64,000 bases of DNA, taken from the NCBI RefSeq assembly GCF_017515565.1, contig NZ_JAFWFN010000038.1:1-64000 (forward strand), read 5' to 3'. This DNA comes from Halomonas sp. (lineage in GTDB: Bacteria; Pseudomonadota; Gammaproteobacteria; Pseudomonadales; Halomonadaceae). Positions within the stretch are counted from its first letter, which is position 1. Each line of letters starts with the position of its first letter. The translations under genes and the position numbers were made by a program. Below the pieces are notes generated by a model. It searched no databases and was not told where the DNA came from. It worked only from the letters and a program-made list of their open reading frames with translations. Below are positions 18,618-28,177 of the stretch, piece by piece.

Positions 18618-19911
18618 TATCTGGATGATACTTGCCTTCGCAGGGCTGCTCATTGCCGGTGTGCCGGTGGCTTTTTCGTTAGCGCTTTCTGGTGCGGTGG
18701 GCATCCTGGCGGGCCTTTCCCCCGACATGCTAGCAACGCTGGGTACCAACACTTATAACAGCATTGCGAAATACCCGCTGATTGCCATACCGCTGTTTAT
18801 CCTGACCGGGCTTATTTTTGAACGCTCTGGCGTCGCGCTGCGCTTGGTGCGCTTTGCCCAGGCGTTGATTGGCCCGCGCCATGGTGGCTTGGCGCTGGTG
18901 GCGGTGCTGGTATGTATGATTATGGGCGGCATGAGTGGCTCCGGCCCCGCGGACGCCGCGGCGGTGGCGATGGTCATGCTGCCAAGCATGACCAAAGCGG
19001 GCTACCCGAAGCCATTTTCGGCGACGCTTATCGCTGCCTCAGCATCTACTGCTATTTTAATTCCCCCGTCGGTGGCGCTGATTCTTTACTCTATCGTGGT
19101 GCCTGGAGTGGACCTTCGCGCACTGTTCGCGGCGGGCCTCTTTCCCGGTATTTTGGCGGGGATGGCGCTGTTGGTGCCAGCAATGATCGTTTCCAAACGC
19201 TACGGTTGGGAAGGCGGCACGCCGGTGGAGGGGGCTGAGTTACTCAGCGTACGCACGACGTTTAAACAAGCGTTGCCTGCACTCTTTGCTCCGGTGCTGA
19301 TTTTGGGCGGCCTCCGCTCTGGCCTATTCACGCCCACTGAAGCCGCGGTGGTGGCAGTTGCCTATGGCACGCTGGTGGGGCTTTTTCTCACTAAAGAGCT
19401 TTCGCTGCGCGATTTGTGGGAGTTACTCGGGGAGGCCGCAATTATCTCTGGGGTGGTGATGCTGATTATCTCCCTAGCGGGTATTTTTGCCTGGGCGGGA
19501 ACAATGCTGGGCACCTTCCGCCATTTAGCAGAGTGGATTATCAGCCTAACCGATAACGGCGTTCTGCTATTGATACTGGTGATGCTAGCGGTGCTGGTGG
19601 CCGGTATGCTGCTGGATGCTATTTCTATCTACCTGATTATGATGCCGATCTTGATTCCCGTTATGCAGCACTTTGAGTGGAATCCGGTCTGGTTCGGAAT
19701 ACTCTTGGCGATGAACATTGCTATTGGTCAGTTTACGCCCCCCGTCGCGGTTAACCTGATGGTCACCACTGAGGTGGCAAAAATACGCTTAGAGCATACT
19801 GTGGGCTGGGCGCTGCTGTTTGTGGTGGCAATGGGATGCGCGTTGGCGTTGGTCGCTATTTTTCCTAGCATCGCGCTGTGGTTGCCGACGGTGCTGGGTT
19901 ACAACGTCTGA
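18607..19911 (+). CDS. dctM: TRAP transporter large permease DctM
   Basis: The 434-residue protein is the transport subunit of the TRAP system, with about 12 membrane helices and family motifs GVPVAFSLALSG near residue 20 and GGMSGSGPADAAAVAMVMLP near residue 103. The GTG start at 18607 lies inside the end of dctQ. It moves the DctP-bound substrate inward with sodium. The three genes form a complete conventional TRAP set. Confidence 0.94.
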   Translation: MTPDIWMILAFAGLLIAGVPVAFSLALSGAVGILAGLSPDMLATLGTNTYNSIAKYPLIAIPLFILTGLIFERSGVALRLVRFAQALIGPRHGGLALVAVLVCMIMGGMSGSGPADAAAVAMVMLPSMTKAGYPKPFSATLIAASASTAILIPPSVALILYSIVVPGVDLRALFAAGLFPGILAGMALLVPAMIVSKRYGWEGGTPVEGAELLSVRTTFKQALPALFAPVLILGGLRSGLFTPTEAAVVAVAYGTLVGLFLTKELSLRDLWELLGEAAIISGVVMLIISLAGIFAWAGTMLGTFRHLAEWIISLTDNGVLLLILVMLAVLVAGMLLDAISIYLIMMPILIPVMQHFEWNPVWFGILLAMNIAIGQFTPPVAVNLMVTTEVAKIRLEHTVGWALLFVVAMGCALALVAIFPSIALWLPTVLGYNV

Positions 19912-20055
19912 TCACAGCTTCTACCGCCATGTCTAACGCTATGTCTGTACAGAACGTAGCCACTGTTGACTGCAAAGTGAACGGTGGTTATTAGTATATG
20001 CTTTTCGGTTTTGTAATGTGCTGCTCGCACCCGCCGTATTTACATTGGAGATAAT

Positions 20056-20289
20056 ATGCTGTTTCCCCCTCGCTTCGCCCCGATAGTCTTTGCGTTTTTA
20101 ATGTCGATCTACATGGTCACTCTAATGACGTTTGTGATTACCTGGGCAAATACGGGCTTGATGGATGGCTTTGTCGGGCGTTGGTGGCGTGCTTTTTATA
20201 TTGCTTGGCCAATTGCATTTTGCTTGATTCTGCTGGGTGCGCCACGGCTCCAGCGGTTGGCCGCGTCGCTTATAAAAAGACCAAATTAG
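20056..20289 (+). CDS. DUF2798 family small membrane protein
   Basis: This 77-residue protein has two hydrophobic helices (about residues 8-30 and 45-66) joined by a short TGLMDGFVGRWWRAF loop, the pattern of DUF2798. A GGAGATAAT ribosome-binding region precedes the ATG. Function is unknown. It stands alone between the DctPQM and TAXI-TRAP systems. Confidence 0.75.
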   Translation: MLFPPRFAPIVFAFLMSIYMVTLMTFVITWANTGLMDGFVGRWWRAFYIAWPIAFCLILLGAPRLQRLAASLIKRPN

Positions 20290-20636
20290 CCCTAAGCCTC
20301 AAGCAAAATAGGTGTTTGTTTAAAATATTCATAGGTCATGCACCACACGCATATATTCCCGCCATTTCCCCCAATTAACGCCCACTAAACGTTCAAGCCC
20401 GCTAGACTTAAAAGTCCACAGCGTTAGCGGCGCTTGAAACACAAGTCCTTGTGACAGAATGGGGTTTCGCCAAACGCGTGTTTTTTCGCTAAAGTAGTAG
20501 AAGTCGGCACTAACGGCCGATGCAGTTAAAAGATTGTCTTGAAAACGTTTTGATATCGAAATACCTGAGGGGAACCGTTCTGCAGGTGGTTTCAAAGCGC
20601 ATAACGCTCACAACATCAAGATAAAGAGGTATCTCC
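20290..20636. other. 347-bp non-coding region upstream of the TAXI-TRAP genes
   Basis: I see no credible gene here. Several short inverted repeats (for example CACAAG-TC-CTTGTG near 20440-20455) lie in it, and the promoter of the TAXI-TRAP operon should be in its right half. A minus-strand open frame from 20595 to 20329 has no domain-like sequence. Confidence 0.4.
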
Positions 20637-21617
20637 ATGAAACGCCATGTATTTTCTACCGCTGCTTTTTCAGGCGCGCTGATTGCAGCGGCAAGCTTTG
20701 CCTCACCGGCAGTAGCTCAAGATCGTTACATTACCATCGGTACCGGTGGTCAAACCGGCGTTTACTATGTGGTGGGCCAGTCGGTCTGTCGTATGGTTAA
20801 CCGCGGAAGTGACGAGCACAACATTCGTTGTAACGCACCGTCTACCGGTGGTTCGGTTGCCAACGTTAACGGTATGAAAACCGGCGAACTGGATATGGGC
20901 GTCGTACAGTCTGACGTCCAGTACCGCGCTTATCACGGCGAAGCCAACTTCGAAGAAGAGGGCGCCTGGGAAGAGATGCGCTCTGTGTTCACCATGCATG
21001 GTGAACCGTTAACCGTTGTTGCTCGTGCTAACTCCGGTATCGAAAATATCAGCGATTTCCCAGGCAAGCGTGTCAACATCGGCAACCCTGGTTCTGGTCA
21101 GCGCAACACCATGGATGTGGTCATGGATGCGTTTGGTTGGGATGAAGGCACTTTCTCGCTGGCGTCTCAGCTGGATGCCGCTGAACAGGCTGCCGCGCTT
21201 TCTGACAACAATATCGATGCCATGGTGTATGTGGTAGGCCACCCGAATGGTTCTATTCAGGAAGCGACCACTACTATCGATGCGCGCATCGTGTCAGTGA
21301 CGGGTGATGAAATCGATGCCCTGATCGAAGAGTACCCCTATTACACCCGTTCTGTTATCCCGGGCGGTGTGTACCGTGGTAACGACGAAGATGTCGAAAC
21401 ATTCGGTGTAGCAGCAACCTTTGTTTCTTCTACAGACGTTGATGAAGACGTTATTTACGAAACCGTTAAAGCGGTTTTCGAAAACTTCGACCGTTTCAAG
21501 CGCCTGCACCCGGCGTTTGAAAACCTGAACGAAGAAGACATGATTGCTGACGGCTTAACCGCTCCGCTGCACGACGGCGCAGAGCGTTACTACCGTGAGC
21601 GTGGCTGGATCGAGTAA
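20637..21617 (+). CDS. TAXI-family TRAP transporter substrate-binding protein
   Basis: The 326-residue periplasmic protein has a signal peptide (cleavage after VAQ near residue 27) and the TAXI hallmark TIGTGGQTGVYYVVG immediately after it. NIGNPGSGQRNTMDVVM near residue 148 and ALSDNNIDAMVYVVGHPN near residue 184 are also typical. It delivers substrate to the fused permease downstream. Glutamate/2-oxoglutarate and other carboxylates are known for the family; the ligand here is unknown. Its codon use looks optimised (many GAA, CGT, GGT), suggesting high expression. Confidence 0.94.
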   Translation: MKRHVFSTAAFSGALIAAASFASPAVAQDRYITIGTGGQTGVYYVVGQSVCRMVNRGSDEHNIRCNAPSTGGSVANVNGMKTGELDMGVVQSDVQYRAYHGEANFEEEGAWEEMRSVFTMHGEPLTVVARANSGIENISDFPGKRVNIGNPGSGQRNTMDVVMDAFGWDEGTFSLASQLDAAEQAAALSDNNIDAMVYVVGHPNGSIQEATTTIDARIVSVTGDEIDALIEEYPYYTRSVIPGGVYRGNDEDVETFGVAATFVSSTDVDEDVIYETVKAVFENFDRFKRLHPAFENLNEEDMIADGLTAPLHDGAERYYRERGWIE

Positions 21618-21681
21618 AATGGTAGCGTGACGTGATACTCATAGCGGTAGATGAGTAGCGCTCACGTTTTGAGTGATAAAG

Positions 21682-21710
21682 CGCGGGCACCCTGGGTGTC
21701 CGCGTTTCTT
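21682..21710 (+). terminator. Terminator/attenuator between TAXI protein and permease
   Basis: A 9-bp stem (CGCGGGCAC, 21682-21690, with GTGTCCGCG, 21696-21704, including one G-U pair) and a 5-base loop is followed by TTTCTT. Like the hairpin after dctP, it lies between the binding-protein gene and its permease gene. Confidence 0.7.
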
Positions 21711-21757
21711 GTTGAAAGCGCTGACTGTCAGCGCTGACCATTAGGTAGGGCAAGCGT

Positions 21758-24361
21758 ATGCGTGATGACAAACACCCTTCGGCAGCCGCTGATAATGACC
21801 TTGAGGATATGGTCTCATCCAGCGACACAGGGGCACGGAAACCCCTGGGAGTACCCGGTAAGCTGCTTGTCTGTATTGCAGCTACTTGGTCGCTGTTTCA
21901 GCTATGGATTGCATCGCCACTCCCCTTTGTTTTTAATTTTGGCGTCTTTAATTCCACGGAAGCTCGCTCAATCCATTTGGCGTTTGCGCTTTTTTTGGCC
22001 TTCATGGCCTACCCTGCGCTAAAACGGTCACCTAGGGACCGTATCCCGCTGCAAGACTGGGTATTCGCAGCGGTAGCCACTTTCTGTGGCGCTTATCTTT
22101 TTCTATTTTATTCAGACCTTGCTCAGCGGCCGGGGCGTCCCATTACTCAAGATGTAGTGGTGGGGGTTATTGGTATTGTGCTGTTGCTGGAGGCGGCGCG
22201 ACGAGCGCTTGGACCACCCTTGATGGTGGTTGCCGGTATTTTTATTGCTTACTCGCTGTTTGGCCCCCACATGCCGGGCATATTGGCTCACCGTGGCGTT
22301 AGCCTTAATGGGTTAATTAACCACCAGTGGTTAGGCACTCAAGGTGTTTTTGGTATTGCTGTTGGTGTTTCCACCAGCTTTGTTTTCCTGTTTGTTCTCT
22401 TCGGTGCGCTGCTAGATAAAGCGGGGGCGGGTAACTATTTCATTAAGGTTGCCTTCTCTATGCTTGGGCACTTTAAGGGTGGCCCGGCGAAAGCCGCCGT
22501 GGTGGCATCGGGTATGACCGGCTTGATCTCGGGGTCGTCGATCGCCAATACGGTGACAACGGGTACCTTTACGATTCCGATGATGAAGCGAGTCGGCTTT
22601 AGTGCTGAAAAGGCGGGGGCTGTTGAGGTCTCTTCGTCAGTGAATGGTCAGATTATGCCGCCGGTTATGGGTGCCGCTGCATTTTTAATGGTCGAGTATG
22701 TCGGCATTTCCTATGTTGAAGTGATTAAGCACGCTTTTTTGCCTGCGCTTATTTCCTATATTGCCTTGATTTACATTGTTCACCTTGAAGCACTCAAAGC
22801 GAACATGTCGGGTCTGCCGTCTAGCAACCCCGTTCGTCCGCTGCTGAATAAAGTGATTGGTTTTTTAACCGGCCTGATTCTGCTGATGGCACTCTCGTTT
22901 GGTGTCTATTATGGGCTTGGTTGGCTAAAGCCACTGCTGGGTGATGCGACCTTCTGGGTGGTCTCCGTGGGTCTTGCGGCTGCTTACATTGGCTTGTTGA
23001 AGGTAGGTTCTTACTATCCTGAGCTGGAATTAGACGACCCCACCTCACAGGTGGTCACGCTGCCTCAAACGCGACCCACCGTCATGGTCGGGCTGCATTA
23101 CATTTTGCCGGTTGTCGTATTAGTATGGTGCTTGATGGTAGAGCGCCTTTCGCCTGGGCTCTCCGCGTTTTGGGCAACAGTATTCATGATCTTTATCATG
23201 GTCACCCAGCGCCCCATCATCGCTCTGTTTCGTGGTCACAGTAAGCTTGCGGCCGATGTAAAAGAGGGCTTCATTGACCTTTGGGATGGCTTAGTGGCTG
23301 GCGCGCGCAATATGATTGGCATCGGTATTGCGACCGCAACGGCCGGCATCGTAGTGGGTGCTGTATCGCAAACCGGCGTTGGTTTGGTATTAGCCGATGT
23401 GGTGGAAATCCTCTCAGGCGGTAACCTGATGCTGATTCTGCTGCTAACCGCGTTGCTGAGTCTTATTCTAGGCATGGGCCTGCCTACCACTGCCAACTAC
23501 ATCGTTGTATCGGCATTGATGGCGCCCGTCATCGTCATGTTAGGTCAACAAAACGGCTTGATTGTGCCGCTTATTGCGGTTCACTTGTTCGTTTTCTATT
23601 TTGGCATCATGGCGGATGTAACGCCGCCGGTGGGGCTGGCCTCGTTTGCGGCTGCCGCCGTATCTGGGGGCGATCCACTGCGTACCGGCTTCCAAGCGTT
23701 CTACTACAGCCTGCGAACGGCAGCCTTGCCCTTCCTGTTCATTTTCAATACCGACCTGCTGCTGATAGATGTGTCGTTCTTCCAAGGAATTGTCATATTT
23801 ATTATTGCGACCATTGCCATGCTGATTTTTGCAGCGGGAACTCAAGGCTATATGGTGGTGCGTAGCCGCTGGTATGAGTCGCTGTTGCTGCTGTTGGTTG
23901 CCTTTACCCTGTTCCGCCCTGGGTTTTGGATGGACAAGATTCACGACCCTTATGAGTCGGTTCCGCCTTCTCAGTTTGTTGAGGCGCTAGGCCAGGTGGA
24001 AGATGGCAGTAACCTGCGCATACAAATTGCAGGTGAAGACGACTTCGGTGACCCCATGACCACCTACCTGCTTGTACCTGTACCTCGTGGTGATACGGGC
24101 GAGGAACGCATGGAGCAGCTAGGCATAGAGCTATGGATAGAGGGTGAGCAAGCGACCGTTGATTTTGTTCAATTTGGCAGCTTGGCACAAGATATTGGCT
24201 TCGACTTCGACCAGGAGATCATCGAAGTGCTCGCACCGGTAGACCGTTGGGCGAAGGAGTGGATGTGGATACCAGGCTTTGCCATTTTTGCCTTGGTCGT
24301 TCTTCTTCAACGCCGTCGCCGTAAGAATGAGCGTCCAGAAAAGTCGGCTGCAGCAGCCTAA
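21758..24361 (+). CDS. TRAP transporter fused permease (TAXI type)
   Basis: The 867-residue inner-membrane protein fuses DctQ-like and DctM-like parts, as usual for TAXI systems. It has some 17-20 hydrophobic helices, the TRAP core motifs TGLISGSSIANTVTTGTFTIP near residue 255 (read as two overlapping pieces) and GLPTTANYIVVSALMAPV near residue 573, and a soluble DUF3394-like tail from about 725 before a last helix and a basic end. It works with the TAXI protein at 20637-21617. Confidence 0.94.
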   Translation: MRDDKHPSAAADNDLEDMVSSSDTGARKPLGVPGKLLVCIAATWSLFQLWIASPLPFVFNFGVFNSTEARSIHLAFALFLAFMAYPALKRSPRDRIPLQDWVFAAVATFCGAYLFLFYSDLAQRPGRPITQDVVVGVIGIVLLLEAARRALGPPLMVVAGIFIAYSLFGPHMPGILAHRGVSLNGLINHQWLGTQGVFGIAVGVSTSFVFLFVLFGALLDKAGAGNYFIKVAFSMLGHFKGGPAKAAVVASGMTGLISGSSIANTVTTGTFTIPMMKRVGFSAEKAGAVEVSSSVNGQIMPPVMGAAAFLMVEYVGISYVEVIKHAFLPALISYIALIYIVHLEALKANMSGLPSSNPVRPLLNKVIGFLTGLILLMALSFGVYYGLGWLKPLLGDATFWVVSVGLAAAYIGLLKVGSYYPELELDDPTSQVVTLPQTRPTVMVGLHYILPVVVLVWCLMVERLSPGLSAFWATVFMIFIMVTQRPIIALFRGHSKLAADVKEGFIDLWDGLVAGARNMIGIGIATATAGIVVGAVSQTGVGLVLADVVEILSGGNLMLILLLTALLSLILGMGLPTTANYIVVSALMAPVIVMLGQQNGLIVPLIAVHLFVFYFGIMADVTPPVGLASFAAAAVSGGDPLRTGFQAFYYSLRTAALPFLFIFNTDLLLIDVSFFQGIVIFIIATIAMLIFAAGTQGYMVVRSRWYESLLLLLVAFTLFRPGFWMDKIHDPYESVPPSQFVEALGQVEDGSNLRIQIAGEDDFGDPMTTYLLVPVPRGDTGEERMEQLGIELWIEGEQATVDFVQFGSLAQDIGFDFDQEIIEVLAPVDRWAKEWMWIPGFAIFALVVLLQRRRRKNERPEKSAAAA

Positions 24362-24372
24362 AGGAGGTCACC

Positions 24373-24801
24373 ATGTATCAAAAGATATTATTGCCGGTTG
24401 ATCTGAATGAGCCAGCGTCATGGCAGAAGGCACTGCCTACTGCGATCACACTTTGCCAGACCTTCGGTGCTTCGTTGCACTTAGTAACCGTGCTGCCAGA
24501 ATTTAAGATGCCCATGGTGGGCGCTTATTTTCCTAAAAACTTCTCCCAAAAAGCCCACGAGGCTATTAAAGAAGCCCAGCACACGTTTATCAAAGAGAAC
24601 GTACCTGACGACGTTAAAGTCCAAAGCGTGATTGTCGATGGCTCGCCTTGGGAGGCCATTATTAAAGTGGGCAGAAAAATTGATGCCGACCTCATTGTGA
24701 TGGCTTCGCATAACAAGCGGAAATTTGTCGATTATGTACTCGGCCCTAACGCAGAGCACGTGGTACACCACTCTAAAATATCGGTAATGATCGTACGCTA
24801 A
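24373..24801 (+). CDS. Universal stress protein (UspA family), TRAP-associated
   Basis: The 142-residue cytosolic protein has the UspA fold: YQKILLPVDLNEPASW at the N-terminus and a VVHHSKISVMIVR end. The nucleotide-binding G-2x-G-9x-G(S/T) motif is degenerate: the expected first glycines read SHNK near residue 115, while GPNAEHVV remains. It begins 11 bases after the fused permease with an AAGGAGGT site. This mirrors TeaD beside the Halomonas ectoine TRAP system TeaABC, where the UspA protein regulates transport; the same role is inferred here. Confidence 0.88.
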   Translation: MYQKILLPVDLNEPASWQKALPTAITLCQTFGASLHLVTVLPEFKMPMVGAYFPKNFSQKAHEAIKEAQHTFIKENVPDDVKVQSVIVDGSPWEAIIKVGRKIDADLIVMASHNKRKFVDYVLGPNAEHVVHHSKISVMIVR

Positions 24802-24813
24802 GCGGTACCTAGC

Positions 24814-24855
24814 AAAACCAACAGCGCCAGGCTTTAAGCCTGGCGCTGTTGGTTT
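24814..24855. terminator. Bidirectional intrinsic terminator
   Basis: A 15-bp stem (CCAACAGCGCCAGGC, 24818-24832, with GCCTGGCGCTGTTGG, 24838-24852) and TTTAA loop has TTT on the plus side and AAAA on the other. It lies between the convergent UspA and SoxYZ genes and serves both. Confidence 0.88.
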
Positions 24856-24873
24856 GTGCAGAGTGCTTCTGTG

Positions 24874-25692
24874 TTAGCTGACCGATAGCTCACTGGTATG
24901 CTGGGCCTGTTCACCTTGGTCATCTTGCCACTCAAATACCAGCTCTCCGCTCTGTTGCGGCGTCAAATGAAAACGCAAATAGGGATTAGCCGAAATGGAT
25001 TGATGAAGCTGAGCCTCGAAAGCGATCTCGTCTCCCAGGCGCACGGTAAATTGCTCAATAATATGACGTGGCAAAGGCTCACCGTCACTGCCTTCACGTA
25101 ACCCGGTTTCCATTGGGTGATTAATTAGCGTGCGGACTTCCAGGGCGTCGCCTGCAGCGACTTGTTGATTAACGCTGACGCGAGGATTCGACAGCGGTTC
25201 AGGTTGGCTATCTTCGCCACGCATTAGGCAGCCGCTAACGGTGATACGCACTTCCTGAGAAACCGCGAAGGTTTGCCCTTGGTGGGTTTTGGCAATAGCG
25301 ACCACGTGTTGGGTTTCATTAAGGCGCACGCGAGTCGAAATTTCAGGGTAACGGCTTAATTCACCAAGCCGAAACGTGGCGATTTCAGGCTGAGGGTTGC
25401 CGGTGGCAAGCAGGTGAATATCGGTTAAATAGTCGTTATCCGCTAATTCACCGTCGAACTTAATGCCTAGGGGGACTGCTGAGCCATCCTCAGAGACATG
25501 AGGTAAATCAAGCGCCAGGCCTTGGGCAATTGGCGTTTCGCCATTTAAAAGGTGCTGGGCAGCATCCAGCTGTTGCCAAGCCTCACTGGCCCAAGCAAAA
25601 GGGGCCAGCATGATTAACCCTACGCCCGCCATGCCGTGTTGCAGAACTTTTCGACGAGATAGCGCTGATTTAATGCACCATGAGCGAGACAT
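24874..25692 (-). CDS. SoxY-SoxZ fusion sulfur carrier protein
   Basis: The 272-residue protein joins a SoxY domain (about residues 40-155) to a SoxZ domain (about 168-270), behind a Tat-like leader (SRRKVLQHG). The SoxY part ends EVRITVSGC with the carrier cysteine at residue 155, followed by LM rather than the terminal GG of the classical GGCGG arm. The SoxZ part shows TLINHPMETGLR near residue 188 and SANPYLRFHL near residue 243. SoxYZ carries sulfur intermediates in the periplasm as a cysteine adduct. Here it leads toward no soxAX, soxB or soxCD genes; it lies with a YeeE-type transporter and FccAB. The start has an AGGAGAGG site. Carrier use with sulfide dehydrogenase is inferred. Confidence 0.87.
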   Translation of the reverse strand: MSRSWCIKSALSRRKVLQHGMAGVGLIMLAPFAWASEAWQQLDAAQHLLNGETPIAQGLALDLPHVSEDGSAVPLGIKFDGELADNDYLTDIHLLATGNPQPEIATFRLGELSRYPEISTRVRLNETQHVVAIAKTHQGQTFAVSQEVRITVSGCLMRGEDSQPEPLSNPRVSVNQQVAAGDALEVRTLINHPMETGLREGSDGEPLPRHIIEQFTVRLGDEIAFEAQLHQSISANPYLRFHLTPQQSGELVFEWQDDQGEQAQHTSELSVS

Positions 25693-25719
25693 ACGCCTCT
25701 CCTAGATAACGGGATGTAG

Positions 25720-26766
25720 TCAATGTAGCGAACGGTGGTTGCTAGCCATGTGGGAGAGTGCCAACGGGCCTTTAACCCCCAGGTAGGCCCCAAGCAAAAT
25801 GCACAGCAGTGCGATAAGGCTGGGTAGGGCGAGCGTCGACATACCGGTAATTCCTTGGCCGATTGAGCAGCCCAGTGCCAAGACTCCGCCAATCCCCATC
25901 ATCAATGCTCCCACCATACTGCGCGCCATTTGGCCTGGCCCTTGGAAACCCTGCCAGTGAAAGTCGCGCCGAATCAGCGCCGTGATAAGTGCACCGAGAA
26001 TAATACCCCCTACCACTGCGACGCCAAAACTTAGTCGAGTGCCTGTTGAAAGCATTACATACTGCAATGAGGCACCGATAGGCGCCACAAAAGTCAGGCT
26101 TGCTAAGCGCACCGGCTCAAAGTCATCAAAGCCGAGCACGCCCGTTGCGTACCATCCTGCCGGAATTAAAGACCCAACGATAAGGCCACTGACCCAGTCT
26201 CGGGGCGAGGCGCGAAAATCTGCGCTAGAAAACGCCCAGGCAGCGATAGGTAAACCCAGCAGAGATGCAACGGCCCACCCAGGCAGCGCAACCAGTCCTG
26301 CAATATCCTGTGTGGTCAGTGGAATTGAGGTGGCTTGTTCAAGATAGATGCGCCCAGGCGCAAGCACGCCGGAAAGGGCAATATAGGCCCCAATGCCAAG
26401 GAACATCACCACGACCACACTGCGCAGGTTGCCGCTACCCAGTAAAACCAGCGAGCGGGCGCCGCACCCGTTAGCTAACGCCATACCATAGCCAAACAGC
26501 AAGCCGCCTAGCGGAAGGGCAAGCCAGGAAAATGATGGCGTAATGTAAAGGGAGTTCGACAGCGAAAAGTAACCCATAGCGGCAAGCCATTGGGTTCCCA
26601 GTAGTGCTGTGGCCATAGCAAGCATAAAGGCGCGTAGTTTTCGAGAGTCGCCCTTTGCACTATTGGCGACTCCACGAAGTAAACAGAAGCCGCTGGCCTG
26701 CCCCACGGCGCCAAACAGCAGGCCTATTACCACGCCTGCCCACAGGGTCAGCGCAATATGACTCAT
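25720..26766 (-). CDS. YeeE/YedE (TsuA-like) sulfur-compound transporter
   Basis: The 348-residue inner-membrane protein has about ten hydrophobic helices in two DUF395 repeats. Conserved cysteine motifs of thiosulfate channel TsuA are present: SGFCLLRG near residue 26, NGCGARS near residue 99 and LGCSIGQG near residue 303. TsuA imports thiosulfate. Here it lies between the SoxYZ fusion (27 bases away) and fccB, on the same strand, so movement of a reduced sulfur compound is likely; the direction and exact compound are unknown. Confidence 0.87.
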   Translation of the reverse strand: MSHIALTLWAGVVIGLLFGAVGQASGFCLLRGVANSAKGDSRKLRAFMLAMATALLGTQWLAAMGYFSLSNSLYITPSFSWLALPLGGLLFGYGMALANGCGARSLVLLGSGNLRSVVVVMFLGIGAYIALSGVLAPGRIYLEQATSIPLTTQDIAGLVALPGWAVASLLGLPIAAWAFSSADFRASPRDWVSGLIVGSLIPAGWYATGVLGFDDFEPVRLASLTFVAPIGASLQYVMLSTGTRLSFGVAVVGGIILGALITALIRRDFHWQGFQGPGQMARSMVGALMMGIGGVLALGCSIGQGITGMSTLALPSLIALLCILLGAYLGVKGPLALSHMASNHRSLH

Positions 26767-26866
26767 GTGAGTCTCCTTTTATGGCAATGGGGGCTAGTTA
26801 TAAAACGGGCCGCCGTTCAGGCAGCCCGTGAGTACGCGTGTTTACGTGCTAGTGCGTAGTATTCGC

Positions 26867-28177
26867 TTAGACTTGCGTGCCCCAGGTGTCCTGGCAGATG
26901 GCATTGTACCAGCCAACTGCATAATCAGCTTCTAACGCCCGAACAGTGTCCGGCGCATCGGCAGGGCTAATGCCTCCCGCACCATCGACTTCAGCAATGA
27001 CCCCGTCGGTGACTCTATAGACACCCGCAACAGAGATGCCGTAATTAGGGCCGACCAAGCTATAGCAAGTGTTAGCCCAATAAGCGGTCGGCGCTGGCTG
27101 GTGTTCGAGTGAGGAGGCAATGGCGGCGGCCACTACTTTAGCTTGGGCGTTGGCGCAGAAGCCTGATTTTGGCATCGGCGCGGCGACCGTGGCGTCGCCC
27201 ACCACGTAAATGTCGTCCACCTGCTGTGATTCAAATGTCTCGGGTTTGACGGGCACCCATCCAGAGCTATCGGTTACGCCGGCACGGTCTGCGATCCAAC
27301 CGGCTTTCTGGGGAGGAATGACGTTGAGTACATCGGCGCGGTGGCGCGTACCAAACTCGGTTTCAACTTCTAAATTATCCGCATCGACCCGGGTAACGCG
27401 GCCATCGTTGGAAAGGCCTACCCACTCTATACGGTCGCCATAAAGGCGCTCCCACCCCGCAGTGAACAAGCCTTGCTTAGAGAAATTGTCCTTGGCGTCT
27501 AAAATTAATACCTTAGAGTTAGGTTTATGCTCTTTGAAATAGTGTGCCACCATCCCCGCACGCTCGTAAGGCCCGGGTGGGCAGCGGTAGGGATTGCCTG
27601 GTGCCACCATAATAAAGGTGCCGCCATCTTCCATGGCTTCAAGCTGCTGCTTTAGTAAGGTAGTTTGATGGCCTGCTTTCCAAGCGTGGGGCGCCTTCTC
27701 TGCGGCAGCTTCATCGTAGCCCTCTAATGCATCCCACCGCATATCAACACCTGGGGATAGCACTAATCGGTCGTAGTGCAAGGTATCACCGGTGGATAAG
27801 CGAACCTCATGTGCCTCGGCATTAATGTCTTCGGCTAATGCATGCACAACGTCTACGCCGTAACGTTGGCGCAGCTCATCATAGTTGTGAGCAATAGAGC
27901 GCATATCCCTCAAGCCGCCCAGGAAAAGGTTACTGAAGGGGCAGGTGTAAAATACGTCTGCTGGTTCAACAAGCGTTACTTTAATGGCTGGGTTGGCTCG
28001 CTTGAGGTATTTAGCGGCCGTTGCCCCGCCAAAACCACCTCCTACCACAACGACGTGCCCGGCATGCTGCCCCCCAATTGCAAACGATGGAAGAGCCCCC
28101 ATCAAGGGAAACGCTGAAGCGCCACCTAACCCTTTCAATAACTGGCGACGGCTAAGACGGTTCCAAGGCTGGCTCAT
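26867..28177 (-). CDS. fccB: Flavocytochrome c sulfide dehydrogenase flavoprotein subunit
   Basis: The 436-residue protein has a Tat signal (LSRRQLLKG, residues 8-16) and the FAD motif VVVGGGFGGATAA near residue 43. Three cysteines fit known FccB roles: C79 in YTCPFSN, at the position of the flavin-linking cysteine, and C199 (YRCPPGPYE) with C371 (NTCYSL), the redox disulfide that attacks sulfide. Subtracting a 37-residue leader puts C79 at mature position 42, as in Allochromatium FccB. A C-terminal FCSD flavin-binding domain is present. It oxidises sulfide to sulfur and passes electrons to FccA, whose gene overlaps its start by 4 bases. Confidence 0.9.
   Translation of the reverse strand: MSQPWNRLSRRQLLKGLGGASAFPLMGALPSFAIGGQHAGHVVVVGGGFGGATAAKYLKRANPAIKVTLVEPADVFYTCPFSNLFLGGLRDMRSIAHNYDELRQRYGVDVVHALAEDINAEAHEVRLSTGDTLHYDRLVLSPGVDMRWDALEGYDEAAAEKAPHAWKAGHQTTLLKQQLEAMEDGGTFIMVAPGNPYRCPPGPYERAGMVAHYFKEHKPNSKVLILDAKDNFSKQGLFTAGWERLYGDRIEWVGLSNDGRVTRVDADNLEVETEFGTRHRADVLNVIPPQKAGWIADRAGVTDSSGWVPVKPETFESQQVDDIYVVGDATVAAPMPKSGFCANAQAKVVAAAIASSLEHQPAPTAYWANTCYSLVGPNYGISVAGVYRVTDGVIAEVDGAGGISPADAPDTVRALEADYAVGWYNAICQDTWGTQV

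Noticed and set aside
20329-20595. 88-codon minus-strand frame upstream of the TAXI protein
   Set aside because: No start signal or family features; it lies where the TAXI operon promoter should be.
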